Assembly: GCA_913775525.1 (NCBI GenBank) | Contig: CAJYLH010000039.1 | Location: 28,575-92,574 of the forward strand | Source of the DNA: an uncultured Chryseobacterium sp. | GTDB taxonomy: Bacteria; Bacteroidota; Bacteroidia; Flavobacteriales; Weeksellaceae | DNA length: 64,000 bases | Direction of reading: 5' to 3' | Part shown: positions 33,288 through 43,000 of the stretch, piece after piece | Layout of the letters: every line of letters begins with the position of its first letter | How positions within the stretch are numbered: the stretch's first letter is position 1 | Translations under genes and position numbers: made by a program | The notes under the pieces: model-generated | The model's database searches: none | What the model was told of the DNA's origin: nothing | The model's input: the letters and a program-made list of their open reading frames with translations, nothing else

Positions 33288-33462
33288 CTGTAGATGATAT
33301 GGAGCTGCTCAGGGAACAAGGTTTAGAAATGGAATGATGTTTTTAATCCGTTGAACCCATTTCACGGGTTGTTTTTACAAGCCCATACATGAATCACAGG
33401 TTTCACCTGGGGCTATGAAAATTGAACCCTCCGGGTTTTTATTTAATAAAGAAAAAGAAAAC
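33288..33462 (+). promoter_or_regulatory. Palindromic repeats and terminator-like hairpin ahead of the response regulator
   Basis: Hairpins AACCC/GGGTT (33354-33370), CAGG-TTTCA-CCTG followed by GGGCTATGA (33397-33417) and AACCC-tcc-GGGTT followed by TTT (33425-33440) lie in a row. The last resembles a weak terminator and sits 23 bp before the start codon at 33463. It could lower expression of the downstream genes relative to the kinase. The middle hairpin shares the TTTCACC...GCTATGA plan with 15.84 kb. Confidence 0.5.
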
Positions 33463-33828
33463 ATGAAAAGGATTATTATTGCCGATGATGAACACAAAAT
33501 ACTAATGTCGCTGGAATACAGCTTCAGGAAAAACGGTTATGATGTTTATATTGCCAGAGACGGAACGGAAGTACTTGAATTTTTAAAAACGATGGTTCCG
33601 GATGTGATATTGCTGGATATCATGATGCCGAACCTGGATGGATACAGTACCCTGGAAATAATCCGCGAGGATGAACGGCTGAAAAATACAAAAGTAATTT
33701 TCTTAAGTGCCAAGAACAATCCCACAGACATTGAAAAAGGCCTTGAGATGGGTGCGGATGCATATATTACAAAACCGTACTCCATTAAGCGGCTGATGCA
33801 GCAGATTGAGGAAATGAATAATGAGTAA
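33463..33828 (+). CDS. Single-domain response regulator
   Basis: The 121 residues consist of one receiver domain. D8 and D9 form the acidic pocket, D52 (LLDIMMP) is the phosphorylation site, S82 and K104 (TKPYS) complete the switch. There is no DNA-binding domain, unlike CrbR/ErdR, which carry a LuxR-type HTH. So the output must go through another protein, perhaps by protein contact or phosphotransfer. The ATG at 33463 gives the usual MKRIIIADD start; an in-frame start upstream would encode repeat DNA. The last four codons and the stop lie in a heptamer repeat. Confidence 0.9.
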   Translation: MKRIIIADDEHKILMSLEYSFRKNGYDVYIARDGTEVLEFLKTMVPDVILLDIMMPNLDGYSTLEIIREDERLKNTKVIFLSAKNNPTDIEKGLEMGADAYITKPYSIKRLMQQIEEMNNE

Positions 33829-33852
33829 TGAGTAATGAGTAATGAGTAATGA
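33815..33852. repeat. TAATGAG heptamer repeat overlapping the end of the response regulator gene
   Basis: Five to six copies of TAATGAG begin inside the last codons (MNNE) and continue past the stop. Because seven is not a multiple of three, the run puts TAA or TGA in all three forward frames. Confidence 0.75.
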
Positions 33853-33945
33853 AAGATAGATATTTGGAAATGAAATTTTACGGTTTCGTTTGCGGGTCAT
33901 CTGAAAATTAATCATACCGAAAGACACCTGAAACACAAAATCTAT

Positions 33946-35835
33946 ATGGATATGGAAGATTTGTTTAAAGAAAGCATAGAATATAAAGAGGAATTCTGGA
34001 AAAAGCAGGCCAGTCAGATCCGATGGACGAAATTTCCGGAACAAATTCTGTCAGAAAGCGACAACGGATATCCGCAGTGGTTTGCTGATGGTCAACTGAA
34101 TATATGCCACCTCTGTATTGATCAGCACATCGAAGACGGTTTTGGCGACCAGGTAGCCATTATTTATGATTCTCCGGTGACCGGCCAGAAGAAAACGTAT
34201 ACGTTCAGCCAAGCCGGGGAGGAAATTTCAAAATTAGCCGGTGGCCTCGTTTCTCTTGGCTTACAGAAAGGTGATACCGCGGTCATTTACATGCCGATGA
34301 TTCCACAGACGCTCTTTGCGATGCTGGCCTGTGCGCGGATCGGCGTGATCCACAATGTGGTTTTCGGAGGCTTTGCGCCTCATGAACTGGTGGTACGGAT
34401 TGACGACTGCAAGCCCAAAGCCCTGATTACCGCCACCGCAGGTATTGAAATCGCCAGAAGGATCCCTTACTTACCCTTGGTGGAAAAAGCTATTGAACTG
34501 GCACAGGATAAAGTGGAGCACATCATTGTCTACAACAGGAAACTTGCTGATAACAGCCATGAAATGTTTGACGGAATCATAGATTATGAAGAACTCGTCC
34601 AACAATCAGAGCCGGCAGGCTGTCTTGCAGTGGAATCCACTCACCCACTCTATCTGCTGTATACTTCCGGAACTACCGGGAAGCCGAAAGGCATTGTCCG
34701 CGATACCGGCGGTTATGCCACTGCCCTGAAATTTTCCATGAAATATATATACGGTGTTGAACCCGGTGAAACCTATTGGGCAGCTTCGGATTTCGGTTGG
34801 GCGGTTGGGCACAGCTTTTCCGTTTACGGCCCTCTGATCAACCGCAATACCACGATTATTTTTGAAGGAAAACCTGTCATGACGCCTGATGCAGGTACTT
34901 TCTGGAGGATTATTTCGGACTACAAAGTATCCGTCATGTTTACGGCTCCTACGGCGATCCGTGCCATTAAAAAAGAAGATCCCGACGGTGAGCTGGTAAA
35001 AAAATATGACCTGAGCCATTTCAGGAAACAGTTCCTCGCCGGGGAACGTTGTGATGTGGCGACTCTGGACTGGTTTGAAAAACATATCGGAGTTCCTGCT
35101 ATTGACCACTGGTGGCAAACAGAATCCGGCTGGCCTATGCTGGGACTTCTTACCGCTGATGATCAGTACAGGATTAAAAGAGCGTCCGCAGGAAAACCCA
35201 TACCTGGATACGACATCAAAATATTTGATGAAAACGGTTATGAACTGGATGCCCATCATGAAGGATACCTCGTCATTAAACTCCCTCTTCCGCCAGGCGC
35301 ATTGCTCGGGATCTGGAATGACCACGAACGTTTTGTCAACAGCTATCTGTCTCAGTATAAAGGCTATTATTTCTCCGGAGACGGAGCGATCAGGGATGAA
35401 GACGGCTATGTCTTCATTACCGGAAGAGTGGACGATGTGATTAATGTGGCCGGGCACCGGCTGTCCACCTCAGAAATGGAGGAAATCGTTTCATCCCACC
35501 CCGAAGTTGCCGAATGTGCCGTTGTAGGCATTGATGATGAACTGAAAGGTCAGGTTCCTTTTGCCGCCGCTGTTATGAAAAACGGTTCCGTACTGACGGA
35601 GGAAGCTTTGGAAAAAGATATTGTACGGATGGTCCGGGAAAAAATCGGGGCAGTAGCCTGCCTAAAAAATGTAATGACCGTTAAAAGGCTTCCTAAAACA
35701 CGTTCCGGAAAAATCCTGAGGAAACTGATCCGGACGTTGCTGGATGGAAAGGAGTTCCAGGTTCCGTCTACCATTGATGATGAAAAAATTATTGAGGAAA
35801 TCCAGGAAAAAATTCAGTTATACAGAACTAGATAA
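33946..35835 (+). CDS. Propionyl-CoA/acetyl-CoA synthetase-like ligase (PrpE/ACSS3 type)
   Basis: This 629-residue ANL-superfamily enzyme activates a short-chain acid with ATP and CoA. The P-loop reads LLYTSGTTGKPKGIVRDTGG (about 230-249), and the RDTGGY tail after it is typical of PrpE rather than Acs. WWQTESGWP is the ACS motif and GRVDDVINVAGHRLS the hinge. K589 in PKTRSGKILR is the lysine that is acetylated in this family. Propionate is the likely preferred substrate. A GTG/ATG two codons on (33952) is an equal start choice. It precedes acs in the same direction. Confidence 0.85.
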   Translation: MDMEDLFKESIEYKEEFWKKQASQIRWTKFPEQILSESDNGYPQWFADGQLNICHLCIDQHIEDGFGDQVAIIYDSPVTGQKKTYTFSQAGEEISKLAGGLVSLGLQKGDTAVIYMPMIPQTLFAMLACARIGVIHNVVFGGFAPHELVVRIDDCKPKALITATAGIEIARRIPYLPLVEKAIELAQDKVEHIIVYNRKLADNSHEMFDGIIDYEELVQQSEPAGCLAVESTHPLYLLYTSGTTGKPKGIVRDTGGYATALKFSMKYIYGVEPGETYWAASDFGWAVGHSFSVYGPLINRNTTIIFEGKPVMTPDAGTFWRIISDYKVSVMFTAPTAIRAIKKEDPDGELVKKYDLSHFRKQFLAGERCDVATLDWFEKHIGVPAIDHWWQTESGWPMLGLLTADDQYRIKRASAGKPIPGYDIKIFDENGYELDAHHEGYLVIKLPLPPGALLGIWNDHERFVNSYLSQYKGYYFSGDGAIRDEDGYVFITGRVDDVINVAGHRLSTSEMEEIVSSHPEVAECAVVGIDDELKGQVPFAAAVMKNGSVLTEEALEKDIVRMVREKIGAVACLKNVMTVKRLPKTRSGKILRKLIRTLLDGKEFQVPSTIDDEKIIEEIQEKIQLYRTR

Positions 35836-35879
35836 GAAATTACATATATATAACAAACATTCAAAAAAACAAACGGGAT

Positions 35880-37790
35880 ATGAGAAATTACCTGATAGAA
35901 GATTTACCGCATTACTTTGAAGAATATAAGAAATCCATTAAAAACCCTAAAAAATTCTGGGACAAAATTGCTGACCAGAACTTTGTCTGGTACCAGCGAT
36001 GGAGCAAGGTGGTAAAATATGATATGAACGAAGCCAAGATCACCTGGTTTAAAGGGGCTAAACTGAACATCATCAAAAACTGCCTGGACCGCCATCTTTC
36101 CGTACGCGGAGAAAAAACAGCTATCATCTGGGAACCCAATGACCCGAAAGAGGAAGCACAGCACATCACTTATAATGAATTGTATACAAGGGTGAATAAA
36201 ACGGCCAATGTGCTCCGGGACATGGGCATTGAGAAAGGCGACCGGGTGTGTATATACCTTCCGATGATCCCTGAACTTGCGATAACCATGCTGGCCTGTG
36301 CAAAACTGGGTGCCGTGCATTCAGTTATTTTTGCCGGCTTTTCAGCCTCCGCTGTTTCTTCCAGAGTGAATGACTGCGGCGCTAAGATGGTCATCACTTC
36401 TGATGGGAGTTACAGAGGCAACAAAGTGCTGGACCTGAAAAGCATTGTGGATGAAGCCCTTGAAAAAACACCGACTGTAGAAAAACTTCTCGTAGTAAGA
36501 CGAACACATAACGACGTTAAAATGAAAGAAGGCAGGGATTTCTGGATGGAAGATCTGTACGAAAAAGCCTCCCCTGACTTCGTTACCGTGATCATGGATG
36601 CGGAAGATCCGTTATTTATCCTGTATACGTCCGGCTCCACAGGAAAACCGAAAGGCATGCTCCATACCTGTGCCGGATATATGGTGTATACGGCCTATAC
36701 CTTTAAGAATGTATTCAATTATAAAGAAAACGACATCTACTGGTGTACGGCAGATATCGGATGGATCACGGGACACTCTTATATCCTGTACGGACCGTTG
36801 CTGAACGGCGCAACCACCGTTATTTTTGAGGGGGTCCCGACTTATCCTGAACCCGACCGTTTCTGGGAAGTCATCGAAAAACATAAAGTAACACAGTTTT
36901 ATACTGCTCCTACTGCCATCCGTTCCCTTGCGAAGGAGAGCTCGGAATGGGTGGATAAACATGACCTCAGTACACTGAAAGTTATTGGTTCCGTAGGTGA
37001 GCCGATCAATGATGAAGCATGGCACTGGTTCAATGACCATGTCGGAAAGAAAAAATGCCCGATCGTCGATACGTGGTGGCAAACGGAAACCGGAGGAATC
37101 ATGATTTCCCCGCTTCCCTTCGTAACGCCTACCAAACCTACTTATGCTACGCTTCCTCTGCCGGGAATACAACCTGTATTGATGGATGACAAACGTAATG
37201 AAATCATGGGGAACCAGGTGACCGGAAACCTGTGCATCCGTTTTCCGTGGCCGGGAATTGCACGTACGATCTGGGGTGACCATCAGCGATACAAGGAAAC
37301 TTATTTCACTGCTTTCCCTGGGAAATATTTTACCGGGGACGGTGCTTTGCGGGATGAAGTCGGGTATTACCGGATTACCGGCCGTGTAGACGATGTGATC
37401 ATTGTTTCAGGGCATAACTTAGGCACTGCTCCGATAGAAGACAGCATCAATGAGCATCCTGCCGTAGCAGAATCTGCCATTGTAGGGTATCCTCATGATA
37501 TCAAAGGTAACGCATTGTACGGATTCGTGATCCTGAAAGAAACGGGTGAAGGCCGTCAGAAGGAGAACCTTAAGAAAGAGATCAACCAGCTCATCTCCGA
37601 GCAGATCGGGCCTATTGCCAAGCTGGATAAGATCCAGTTTGTATCCGGGCTTCCGAAAACGCGTTCCGGAAAGATCATGCGCCGGATTTTGAGGAAAATT
37701 GCGGAGGGTGATTTCAGTAATTTCGGAGATATCACTACCCTGCTGAATCCTGAGATTGTGGAAGAAATTAAAAATGAGAGAATTGATTAG
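35880..37790 (+). CDS. acs: Acetyl-CoA synthetase
   Basis: At 636 residues it is a standard AMP-forming acetate:CoA ligase. ILYTSGSTGKPKGMLHTCAG (about 243-262) is the P-loop, WWQTETGGIM the ACS signature, GRVDDVIIVSGHNLGTAP the hinge region, and K598 in PKTRSGKIMRR the catalytic lysine, target of acetylation control. It follows the propionyl-CoA ligase gene after 44 bp and ends at a clear terminator. With the porin, transporter and symporter-kinase upstream, the region forms an acetate/propionate uptake and activation unit. Confidence 0.95.
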   Translation: MRNYLIEDLPHYFEEYKKSIKNPKKFWDKIADQNFVWYQRWSKVVKYDMNEAKITWFKGAKLNIIKNCLDRHLSVRGEKTAIIWEPNDPKEEAQHITYNELYTRVNKTANVLRDMGIEKGDRVCIYLPMIPELAITMLACAKLGAVHSVIFAGFSASAVSSRVNDCGAKMVITSDGSYRGNKVLDLKSIVDEALEKTPTVEKLLVVRRTHNDVKMKEGRDFWMEDLYEKASPDFVTVIMDAEDPLFILYTSGSTGKPKGMLHTCAGYMVYTAYTFKNVFNYKENDIYWCTADIGWITGHSYILYGPLLNGATTVIFEGVPTYPEPDRFWEVIEKHKVTQFYTAPTAIRSLAKESSEWVDKHDLSTLKVIGSVGEPINDEAWHWFNDHVGKKKCPIVDTWWQTETGGIMISPLPFVTPTKPTYATLPLPGIQPVLMDDKRNEIMGNQVTGNLCIRFPWPGIARTIWGDHQRYKETYFTAFPGKYFTGDGALRDEVGYYRITGRVDDVIIVSGHNLGTAPIEDSINEHPAVAESAIVGYPHDIKGNALYGFVILKETGEGRQKENLKKEINQLISEQIGPIAKLDKIQFVSGLPKTRSGKIMRRILRKIAEGDFSNFGDITTLLNPEIVEEIKNERID

Positions 37791-37796
37791 TAAAAA

Positions 37797-37816
37797 ACGG
37801 GCTTAGGCCCGTTTTT
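37797..37816 (+). terminator. Terminator after acs
   Basis: ACGGGC-TTAG-GCCCGT, a perfect 6-bp stem, is followed by TTTT and preceded by AAAAAA, 6 bp after the acs stop codon. Confidence 0.9.
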
Positions 37817-38131
37817 CTTTACAATCGTTTTCAGGAATTATCTGCCGCATGGCACATGATGCACTTTACAGATGCTGAAATAGTAGTATGAGGAATAAGT
37901 TTCTCGGCACGTTTAGGTAGGCTCCGTTTCATACGGGATCAGAACGGACATAACAAAAAGCAAAACCTGATATTAAATTCACAATTATTAAACAACAGTT
38001 TGATAGACTCCATCAAATATCACGGTTATATTGTATAGAAATTATAATTAATACGATTAATTATTGAAAAAACATAAAAATTATATCTACAATTTTGTAC
38101 CTTTAGATAGAAATTATTAAATCCTTTAGCC
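37817..38131. other. Intergenic region before the stress-like gene
   Basis: No gene is seen. The last 100 bp are very AT-rich. TACCTTTA at 38098-38105 resembles the -7 box with one mismatch and lies 26 bp before the start at 38132. Confidence 0.4.
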
Positions 38132-38497
38132 ATGTCCAATATAGTAGCCGGGTTATTTGCACCCAACAGCGATTACAAAAAACTTGAGTCAGACCTTGAA
38201 AGTTCAGGATTCGGAAGTTCTGATTATATCGTTTACCTTGACGATAACCATATGCAGTCACAATACATGGCCAGTGTGGCGGTACAGGACCTGGAGCAGG
38301 CCGAAAATGCCAGATACATTTTCAGCCGTAATGAAGCGATCAAAACCTATACTTTCGAAAACATGAATATTGAGCAAGCCCATTACAACACTATTAAAGG
38401 GTATATTGATGCCAGGAACAAAGCTGAGATCCATAACAGTCCTGATATTAAGATCAAAGGAAACAGCCACGGCATGGATTCTGAAGTGAAATTTTAA
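38132..38497 (+). CDS. Conserved hypothetical protein, possible YflT-like stress protein
   Basis: The 121 residues begin MSNIVAGLFAPNSDYKKLES, an alternating beta-alpha start in which the protein folds as a small ferredoxin-like domain (residues 1-85), with a charged tail to 121. The opening resembles general stress proteins of the YflT/17M type, in which a short helix follows V-x-G-x-F. The match is weak and the function unknown. It is transcribed alone toward relA/spoT, from an AT-rich leader. Confidence 0.65.
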   Translation: MSNIVAGLFAPNSDYKKLESDLESSGFGSSDYIVYLDDNHMQSQYMASVAVQDLEQAENARYIFSRNEAIKTYTFENMNIEQAHYNTIKGYIDARNKAEIHNSPDIKIKGNSHGMDSEVKF

Positions 38498-38604
38498 ATT
38501 ATTGTTTATCTCATCTATATAATCCATAAGTGTTCTTACGGATTTTGTTATTTGAAAAGTCTGGAAAATTTCGTATTTTCGTTAGAATATAGGCTTTGAT
38601 ACCG

Positions 38605-40815
38605 ATGAGTTACGACTTAGAACAGGAAAATAAAGAGATTCTTGCCAGATATAAAGATCTGATCTCGAATACATACCGGACTTTGGATGAGGAAAATAAC
38701 AAACTTATCCGGAAGGCATTTGATATTGCGTTGGATGCGCACAAAGATCAGAGAAGAAAAACCGGCGAACCTTACATTTACCATCCCATTGCCGTTGCCA
38801 AGATCGTTGCAACCGAAATCGGATTAGGAGCCACCTCTATTGCATGTGCTTTATTGCATGATGTTATTGAAGACTCGGATTATACGTATGACGACCTGAA
38901 AAAGATTTTCGGGGCAAAGATTGCGGATATCGTCAATGGTCTTACCAAGATCTCCATCATGAACCATCAGAATATTTCGGTGCAGTCTGAAAATTACAGA
39001 AAGCTGCTTCTGACACTGTCCGAAGATTTCCGGGTGATCCTGATCAAAATTGCAGACAGGCTGCATAATATGCGTACGCTCCAAAGCATGGCTCCGGATA
39101 AGCAGAAGAAAATTGCTTCTGAAACGGTATATATTTATGCACCCCTGGCTCACCGCCTCGGTCTCTATAACATCAAATCCGAGCTGGAGGACCTTTCCCT
39201 GAAATACAATAATCCCGAAGTTTACAATGAAATTACTTCAAAGCTGGAGCTGGCGAAGGAAAACCGTGAACGGTATATTGAGGAATTCAAGAAAGAGGTA
39301 TCGGAAAAACTGAAGGAAGAAGGGCTCAACTTTACCATAAAAGGCCGCGCCAAAGCCATATCATCCATTTACAGGAAGATGCTTAAACAAGGAGTTTCCT
39401 TTGAAGAAGTATTCGATAACTATGCAATACGGATCATCTATAAGTCGGATGCGAAGAATGAAAAGTTCCTGGCCTGGAAAATTTATTCTATCGTAACGGA
39501 TGTGTACCACAGCAATCCTTCAAGGATGCGGGACTGGATTACCCAGCCGCGCTCTACCGGATATGAAAGTTTGCACCTGACGGTACTTGGCCCTGATAAA
39601 AAATGGATCGAAGTACAGATCCGTTCCGAAAGAATGGACGAAATTGCTGAAAAAGGCGTTGCCGCCCATTATAAATATAAAGAAGGCTATAAACAAAGTT
39701 CGGAAGACCGTAATTTTGAGAAATGGGTCACGGAAATCCGGGAAGTGCTGGAACAGCAACAGAACCTGACGACCTCCGAGCTTCTGGATAATATCAAACT
39801 TAACCTGTACTCCAAAGAGGTATTTGTATTTACTCCAAAAGGGGAAATCAAGATCCTTCCTACAAATGCAACCGCACTGGATTTTGCTTTTTCCGTGCAC
39901 TCAGACCTGGGTATGAAATGCCTGGGTGCCAAAATCAACGGCAAGCTGGTTCCTATTTCCTATAAGTTGCAGAACGGAGACCAGGTGGAAATCCTTTCTT
40001 CGCAAAATCAGAAGCCAAAATCCGACTGGCTGGAATTTGTAGTAACTTCAAAAGCGAAGTCTAAAATCAAAAGCTACTTAAATTCCCAGAAGAACCAGCT
40101 GGTGGATGACGGAAAAGAGATCCTGCAACGGAAACTCCGCCATGCCAAGATCAACTTTAATGATGAAGAGGTCAATAAGCTGCAGAAATTCTTTAACCTG
40201 AAAACGTCTCAGGAGCTGTTTTTAAAATTCCAGAGCAATGAGCTGGATGCCAGCAGCCTGAGAAAGTATATTGAGAGCAAGAACGTATTCAACAACCTAC
40301 TTTCACGGTTCAGGAAATCTCCTGCTAAGGCACAGCATATCGAAGAGCCGAAACAACAGAACCTTGATATGATTGTTTTCGGGAAGGATGAAGAAAAGCT
40401 GAATTATACTTATGCCAAATGCTGTACAGTAATTCCGGGTGATAAAATCTTCGGCTTCATTACCATTTCAGAAGGGATCAAGGTGCACAGCGACAACTGC
40501 CCGAATGCCATCAATCTCCGGGCACAATATGACTACCGGGTAATCCCAGCCAAATGGGTGAACGAGGAGAGCTTTAAAAACAGGGTTAAAATCGAAATTG
40601 AAGGACTCGACCGTATGGGAATGATCAATGACATTACGACGGTAATAAGCGGTTCTATGGGAATGGATATGAAGAGCATGTCTATAGAATCCAATGACGG
40701 AGTTTTTACCGGAAGCATTAATCTGGAAGTAAAAAATAAAAGCCAGCTGGAACAGACCTTTAAAAAGCTGAAAGATATTAACGGCGTTTCAAGGGTAAGA
40801 AGACTTCAATCATAA
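38605..40815 (+). CDS. Bifunctional (p)ppGpp synthetase/hydrolase, RelA/SpoT
   Basis: The 736-residue protein makes and degrades the alarmone (p)ppGpp. The N-terminal HD hydrolase has H85-D86 in ALLHDVIEDS and is intact (HD signature present). The synthetase domain begins near residue 240 (GRAKAISSIYRKM) with the conserved RSTGYESLHLTV. TGS follows (VFTPKGEIKILPTNATALDF, about 405-424), and an ACT domain at the C-terminus (about 660-736). The usual long helical linker is present. The ATG at 38605 is preferred; a TTG three codons upstream is also open. nhaA starts 2 bp after the stop. Confidence 0.95.
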   Translation: MSYDLEQENKEILARYKDLISNTYRTLDEENNKLIRKAFDIALDAHKDQRRKTGEPYIYHPIAVAKIVATEIGLGATSIACALLHDVIEDSDYTYDDLKKIFGAKIADIVNGLTKISIMNHQNISVQSENYRKLLLTLSEDFRVILIKIADRLHNMRTLQSMAPDKQKKIASETVYIYAPLAHRLGLYNIKSELEDLSLKYNNPEVYNEITSKLELAKENRERYIEEFKKEVSEKLKEEGLNFTIKGRAKAISSIYRKMLKQGVSFEEVFDNYAIRIIYKSDAKNEKFLAWKIYSIVTDVYHSNPSRMRDWITQPRSTGYESLHLTVLGPDKKWIEVQIRSERMDEIAEKGVAAHYKYKEGYKQSSEDRNFEKWVTEIREVLEQQQNLTTSELLDNIKLNLYSKEVFVFTPKGEIKILPTNATALDFAFSVHSDLGMKCLGAKINGKLVPISYKLQNGDQVEILSSQNQKPKSDWLEFVVTSKAKSKIKSYLNSQKNQLVDDGKEILQRKLRHAKINFNDEEVNKLQKFFNLKTSQELFLKFQSNELDASSLRKYIESKNVFNNLLSRFRKSPAKAQHIEEPKQQNLDMIVFGKDEEKLNYTYAKCCTVIPGDKIFGFITISEGIKVHSDNCPNAINLRAQYDYRVIPAKWVNEESFKNRVKIEIEGLDRMGMINDITTVISGSMGMDMKSMSIESNDGVFTGSINLEVKNKSQLEQTFKKLKDINGVSRVRRLQS

Positions 40816-40817
40816 TC

Positions 40818-41996
40818 ATGCAATTATCGACTTATTTTACTAATTTTTTCAATAACAGCCGTTCTTCCGGAATCCTGCTGATTCTCTGCGTCATCATTTC
40901 ACTGGGTATTGCCAATACCGCTCTGAAAGATAGTTTTCAGGCATTTCTTGATCTTCAGGCAGGAACGGATTTTTTACACATGAACTATTCTGTAAGTACC
41001 TGGATTAATGACGGTCTGATGGCCGTATTTTTCCTGCTGGTAGGCCTTGAAATCAAACGGGAAATCATAGAAGGGGAACTTTCTTCTTTTAAAAATGCCT
41101 CCCTGCCTATTTTTGCAGCTTTGGGAGGAATGATTGTTCCTGCAGTAATTTACAGCCTGCTGAATACAGGAACGCAATACAGCAACGGATGGGGCATCCC
41201 AATGGCTACCGATATTGCCTTTTCGCTGGCTATCGTCTCGCTTCTCGGGACTAAAGTTCCGCCGTCCATCAAAATTTTTCTTGCCGCACTGGCTATCGTA
41301 GATGACCTGGGAGCTATTCTGGTGATTGCTGTTTTTTATACGGAACAGATCCACTGGACCTACCTGCTCCTGTCCGCAGGGGTAGCCTTGCTCTTGTTTA
41401 TCCTCAATTTCCTGAAGGTAAAAAGAATTTTTTTCTATATCATTCCCGGGCTTGCTTTATGGTATTTCCTCCATCATTCCGGGATTCATGCAACCATTGC
41501 GGGTGTTGTACTGGCATTTTCCATTCCTACCAATACCTCAGATGTAATCATCTCCCCGCTTGAAAAGCTGGAACACCAGCTCCATAAACCGGTGAATTTC
41601 CTGATTATGCCAGTCTTTGCACTGGCCAACACCAACATTACCTTCAGCAGCGGCATGGCATCCAGCTTCACCAGCAGCCTTGGAATCGGCATTATTGCAG
41701 GACTGGTGCTGGGAAAACTGATTGGCATCAACCTGTTTTCATGGCTGGCAATCCGCTTAAAACTAAGTGCTTTGCCCCAGAACAGTTCGTGGATTCAGAT
41801 GGCCGGAACAGGTCTTCTTGCAGGAATCGGTTTTACAATGTCTATTTTTATTGCCCTTCTATCCTTTAAGAATGATATTGAAATTCAGAATGATGCCAAG
41901 TTTGCGATCCTGATTGCATCAGTACTCGCCGGATCCTTAGGTTTCCTGATATTGAAAACAAGTTCAGACAAAAAATCCGAGCAGGAAATCCAGTGA
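40818..41996 (+). CDS. nhaA: Na+/H+ antiporter NhaA
   Basis: The 392-residue membrane protein exchanges protons for sodium. It has about twelve helices, the two neighbouring aspartates in ALAIVDDLGAILVIAVFY that bind the ion, and the GWGIPMATDIAFSLAIV segment before them. The short N-terminus is as in other NhaA proteins. The stop codon of relA/spoT and the start of this gene are 2 bp apart, so the two are co-transcribed; coupling of an alarmone enzyme with an antiporter has no obvious functional reason. Confidence 0.95.
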   Translation: MQLSTYFTNFFNNSRSSGILLILCVIISLGIANTALKDSFQAFLDLQAGTDFLHMNYSVSTWINDGLMAVFFLLVGLEIKREIIEGELSSFKNASLPIFAALGGMIVPAVIYSLLNTGTQYSNGWGIPMATDIAFSLAIVSLLGTKVPPSIKIFLAALAIVDDLGAILVIAVFYTEQIHWTYLLLSAGVALLLFILNFLKVKRIFFYIIPGLALWYFLHHSGIHATIAGVVLAFSIPTNTSDVIISPLEKLEHQLHKPVNFLIMPVFALANTNITFSSGMASSFTSSLGIGIIAGLVLGKLIGINLFSWLAIRLKLSALPQNSSWIQMAGTGLLAGIGFTMSIFIALLSFKNDIEIQNDAKFAILIASVLAGSLGFLILKTSSDKKSEQEIQ

Positions 41997-42045
41997 TCTC
42001 TTTACGAGTATCACTGAAGATTATCATCAGCTTGCTTTAAAATAC

Positions 42046-42996
42046 CTATTGGTCCTCCCGGGCGATGGCCTCCTCCTTTTTAAGCTGGTCTGATAAAATT
42101 TTCTCTGTCCTCAGCTTTCTTATGGCAAGGTTAAGCTCATTCCCGAACAGCAGCAGGTAAACATTCACATTGATCCAGATCATTAAAAGGATCATACTTC
42201 CGATGGATCCATACAGAACGTTGTAACGGGCAATATTTTTAACATACAAAGCGAACAGGTATGTAGTAAGGACAAATAAAACCGTTGTCAGGATTGCTCC
42301 CGGAACAGCCTGCCTGAAACGGGCAATCTTCACCGTTCCCAGCCAGTAAAACATCGCAAGGAGAATAAAGTAGAACAGTGGAAAAGAGACAAACCCGATG
42401 ATTTTGGAAAGGTTTTTTACAAGCCAGGAAATATCATAGGAAGGGGTAAATAATTTCAGCACTACTTCAGAATAGTAGATTCCGAAGATGGCCAGAAATA
42501 TAATGGTGATAAAGCCGATGGTAATAAAAAACGAAAGAATAAACTCTTTTACATCCGGGAGCTTCTCTTCTGAATTTTCATTGAATCCGTTGATGAGGGA
42601 AAATGTCCCGTTGGTAGCAAAGACGAGCGCCAGAATGATGGTGAGGTTGCTGAGTCCCTTCATATTGGGAATAATACTGTCTTCAATATACCCTTTCACA
42701 TCACTTTCCATATTCGTAGGAATTACATTATGCAGCAGGACTTCAAAAATATAAAACTGAAGCTTATCATAATGCGGCATATACGGCAATACCGACAACA
42801 GGAACAGGATCATTGGGAAAAGACTGATGGTAAAACTCCATGAAATAGCTGCTGCCTTACGTCCTATCTTATCTTTAAAGACACCCTTAAAGTAAATGCG
42901 GAACATTTCCAGAAGGGATATCCCCAGAAGAGGGATATGGATGTCGTCGAAAAAGTCTTGAATTTTCAAGATAAATTTAGGAAGTTTTATACCCAT
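42046..42996 (-). CDS. YihY/BrkB family inner membrane protein
   Basis: The 316-residue membrane protein has six predicted helices and the family segments AAAISWSFTISLFPMILFLL (about 44-63) and GSIGSMILLMIWINVNVYLL (about 264-283). It was once thought to be an RNase BN, which is not supported; the function is unknown. The gene converges with nhaA and diverges from rlmH. Its promoter overlaps that of rlmH on the opposite strand (43001-43023). Confidence 0.9.
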   Translation of the reverse strand: MGIKLPKFILKIQDFFDDIHIPLLGISLLEMFRIYFKGVFKDKIGRKAAAISWSFTISLFPMILFLLSVLPYMPHYDKLQFYIFEVLLHNVIPTNMESDVKGYIEDSIIPNMKGLSNLTIILALVFATNGTFSLINGFNENSEEKLPDVKEFILSFFITIGFITIIFLAIFGIYYSEVVLKLFTPSYDISWLVKNLSKIIGFVSFPLFYFILLAMFYWLGTVKIARFRQAVPGAILTTVLFVLTTYLFALYVKNIARYNVLYGSIGSMILLMIWINVNVYLLLFGNELNLAIRKLRTEKILSDQLKKEEAIAREDQ

Positions 42997-43000
42997 AAAG

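Noticed and set aside
34606-35457. A 283-codon open frame on the minus strand
   Set aside because: It is a shadow of the CoA ligase gene, which has full-length motifs on the plus strand.
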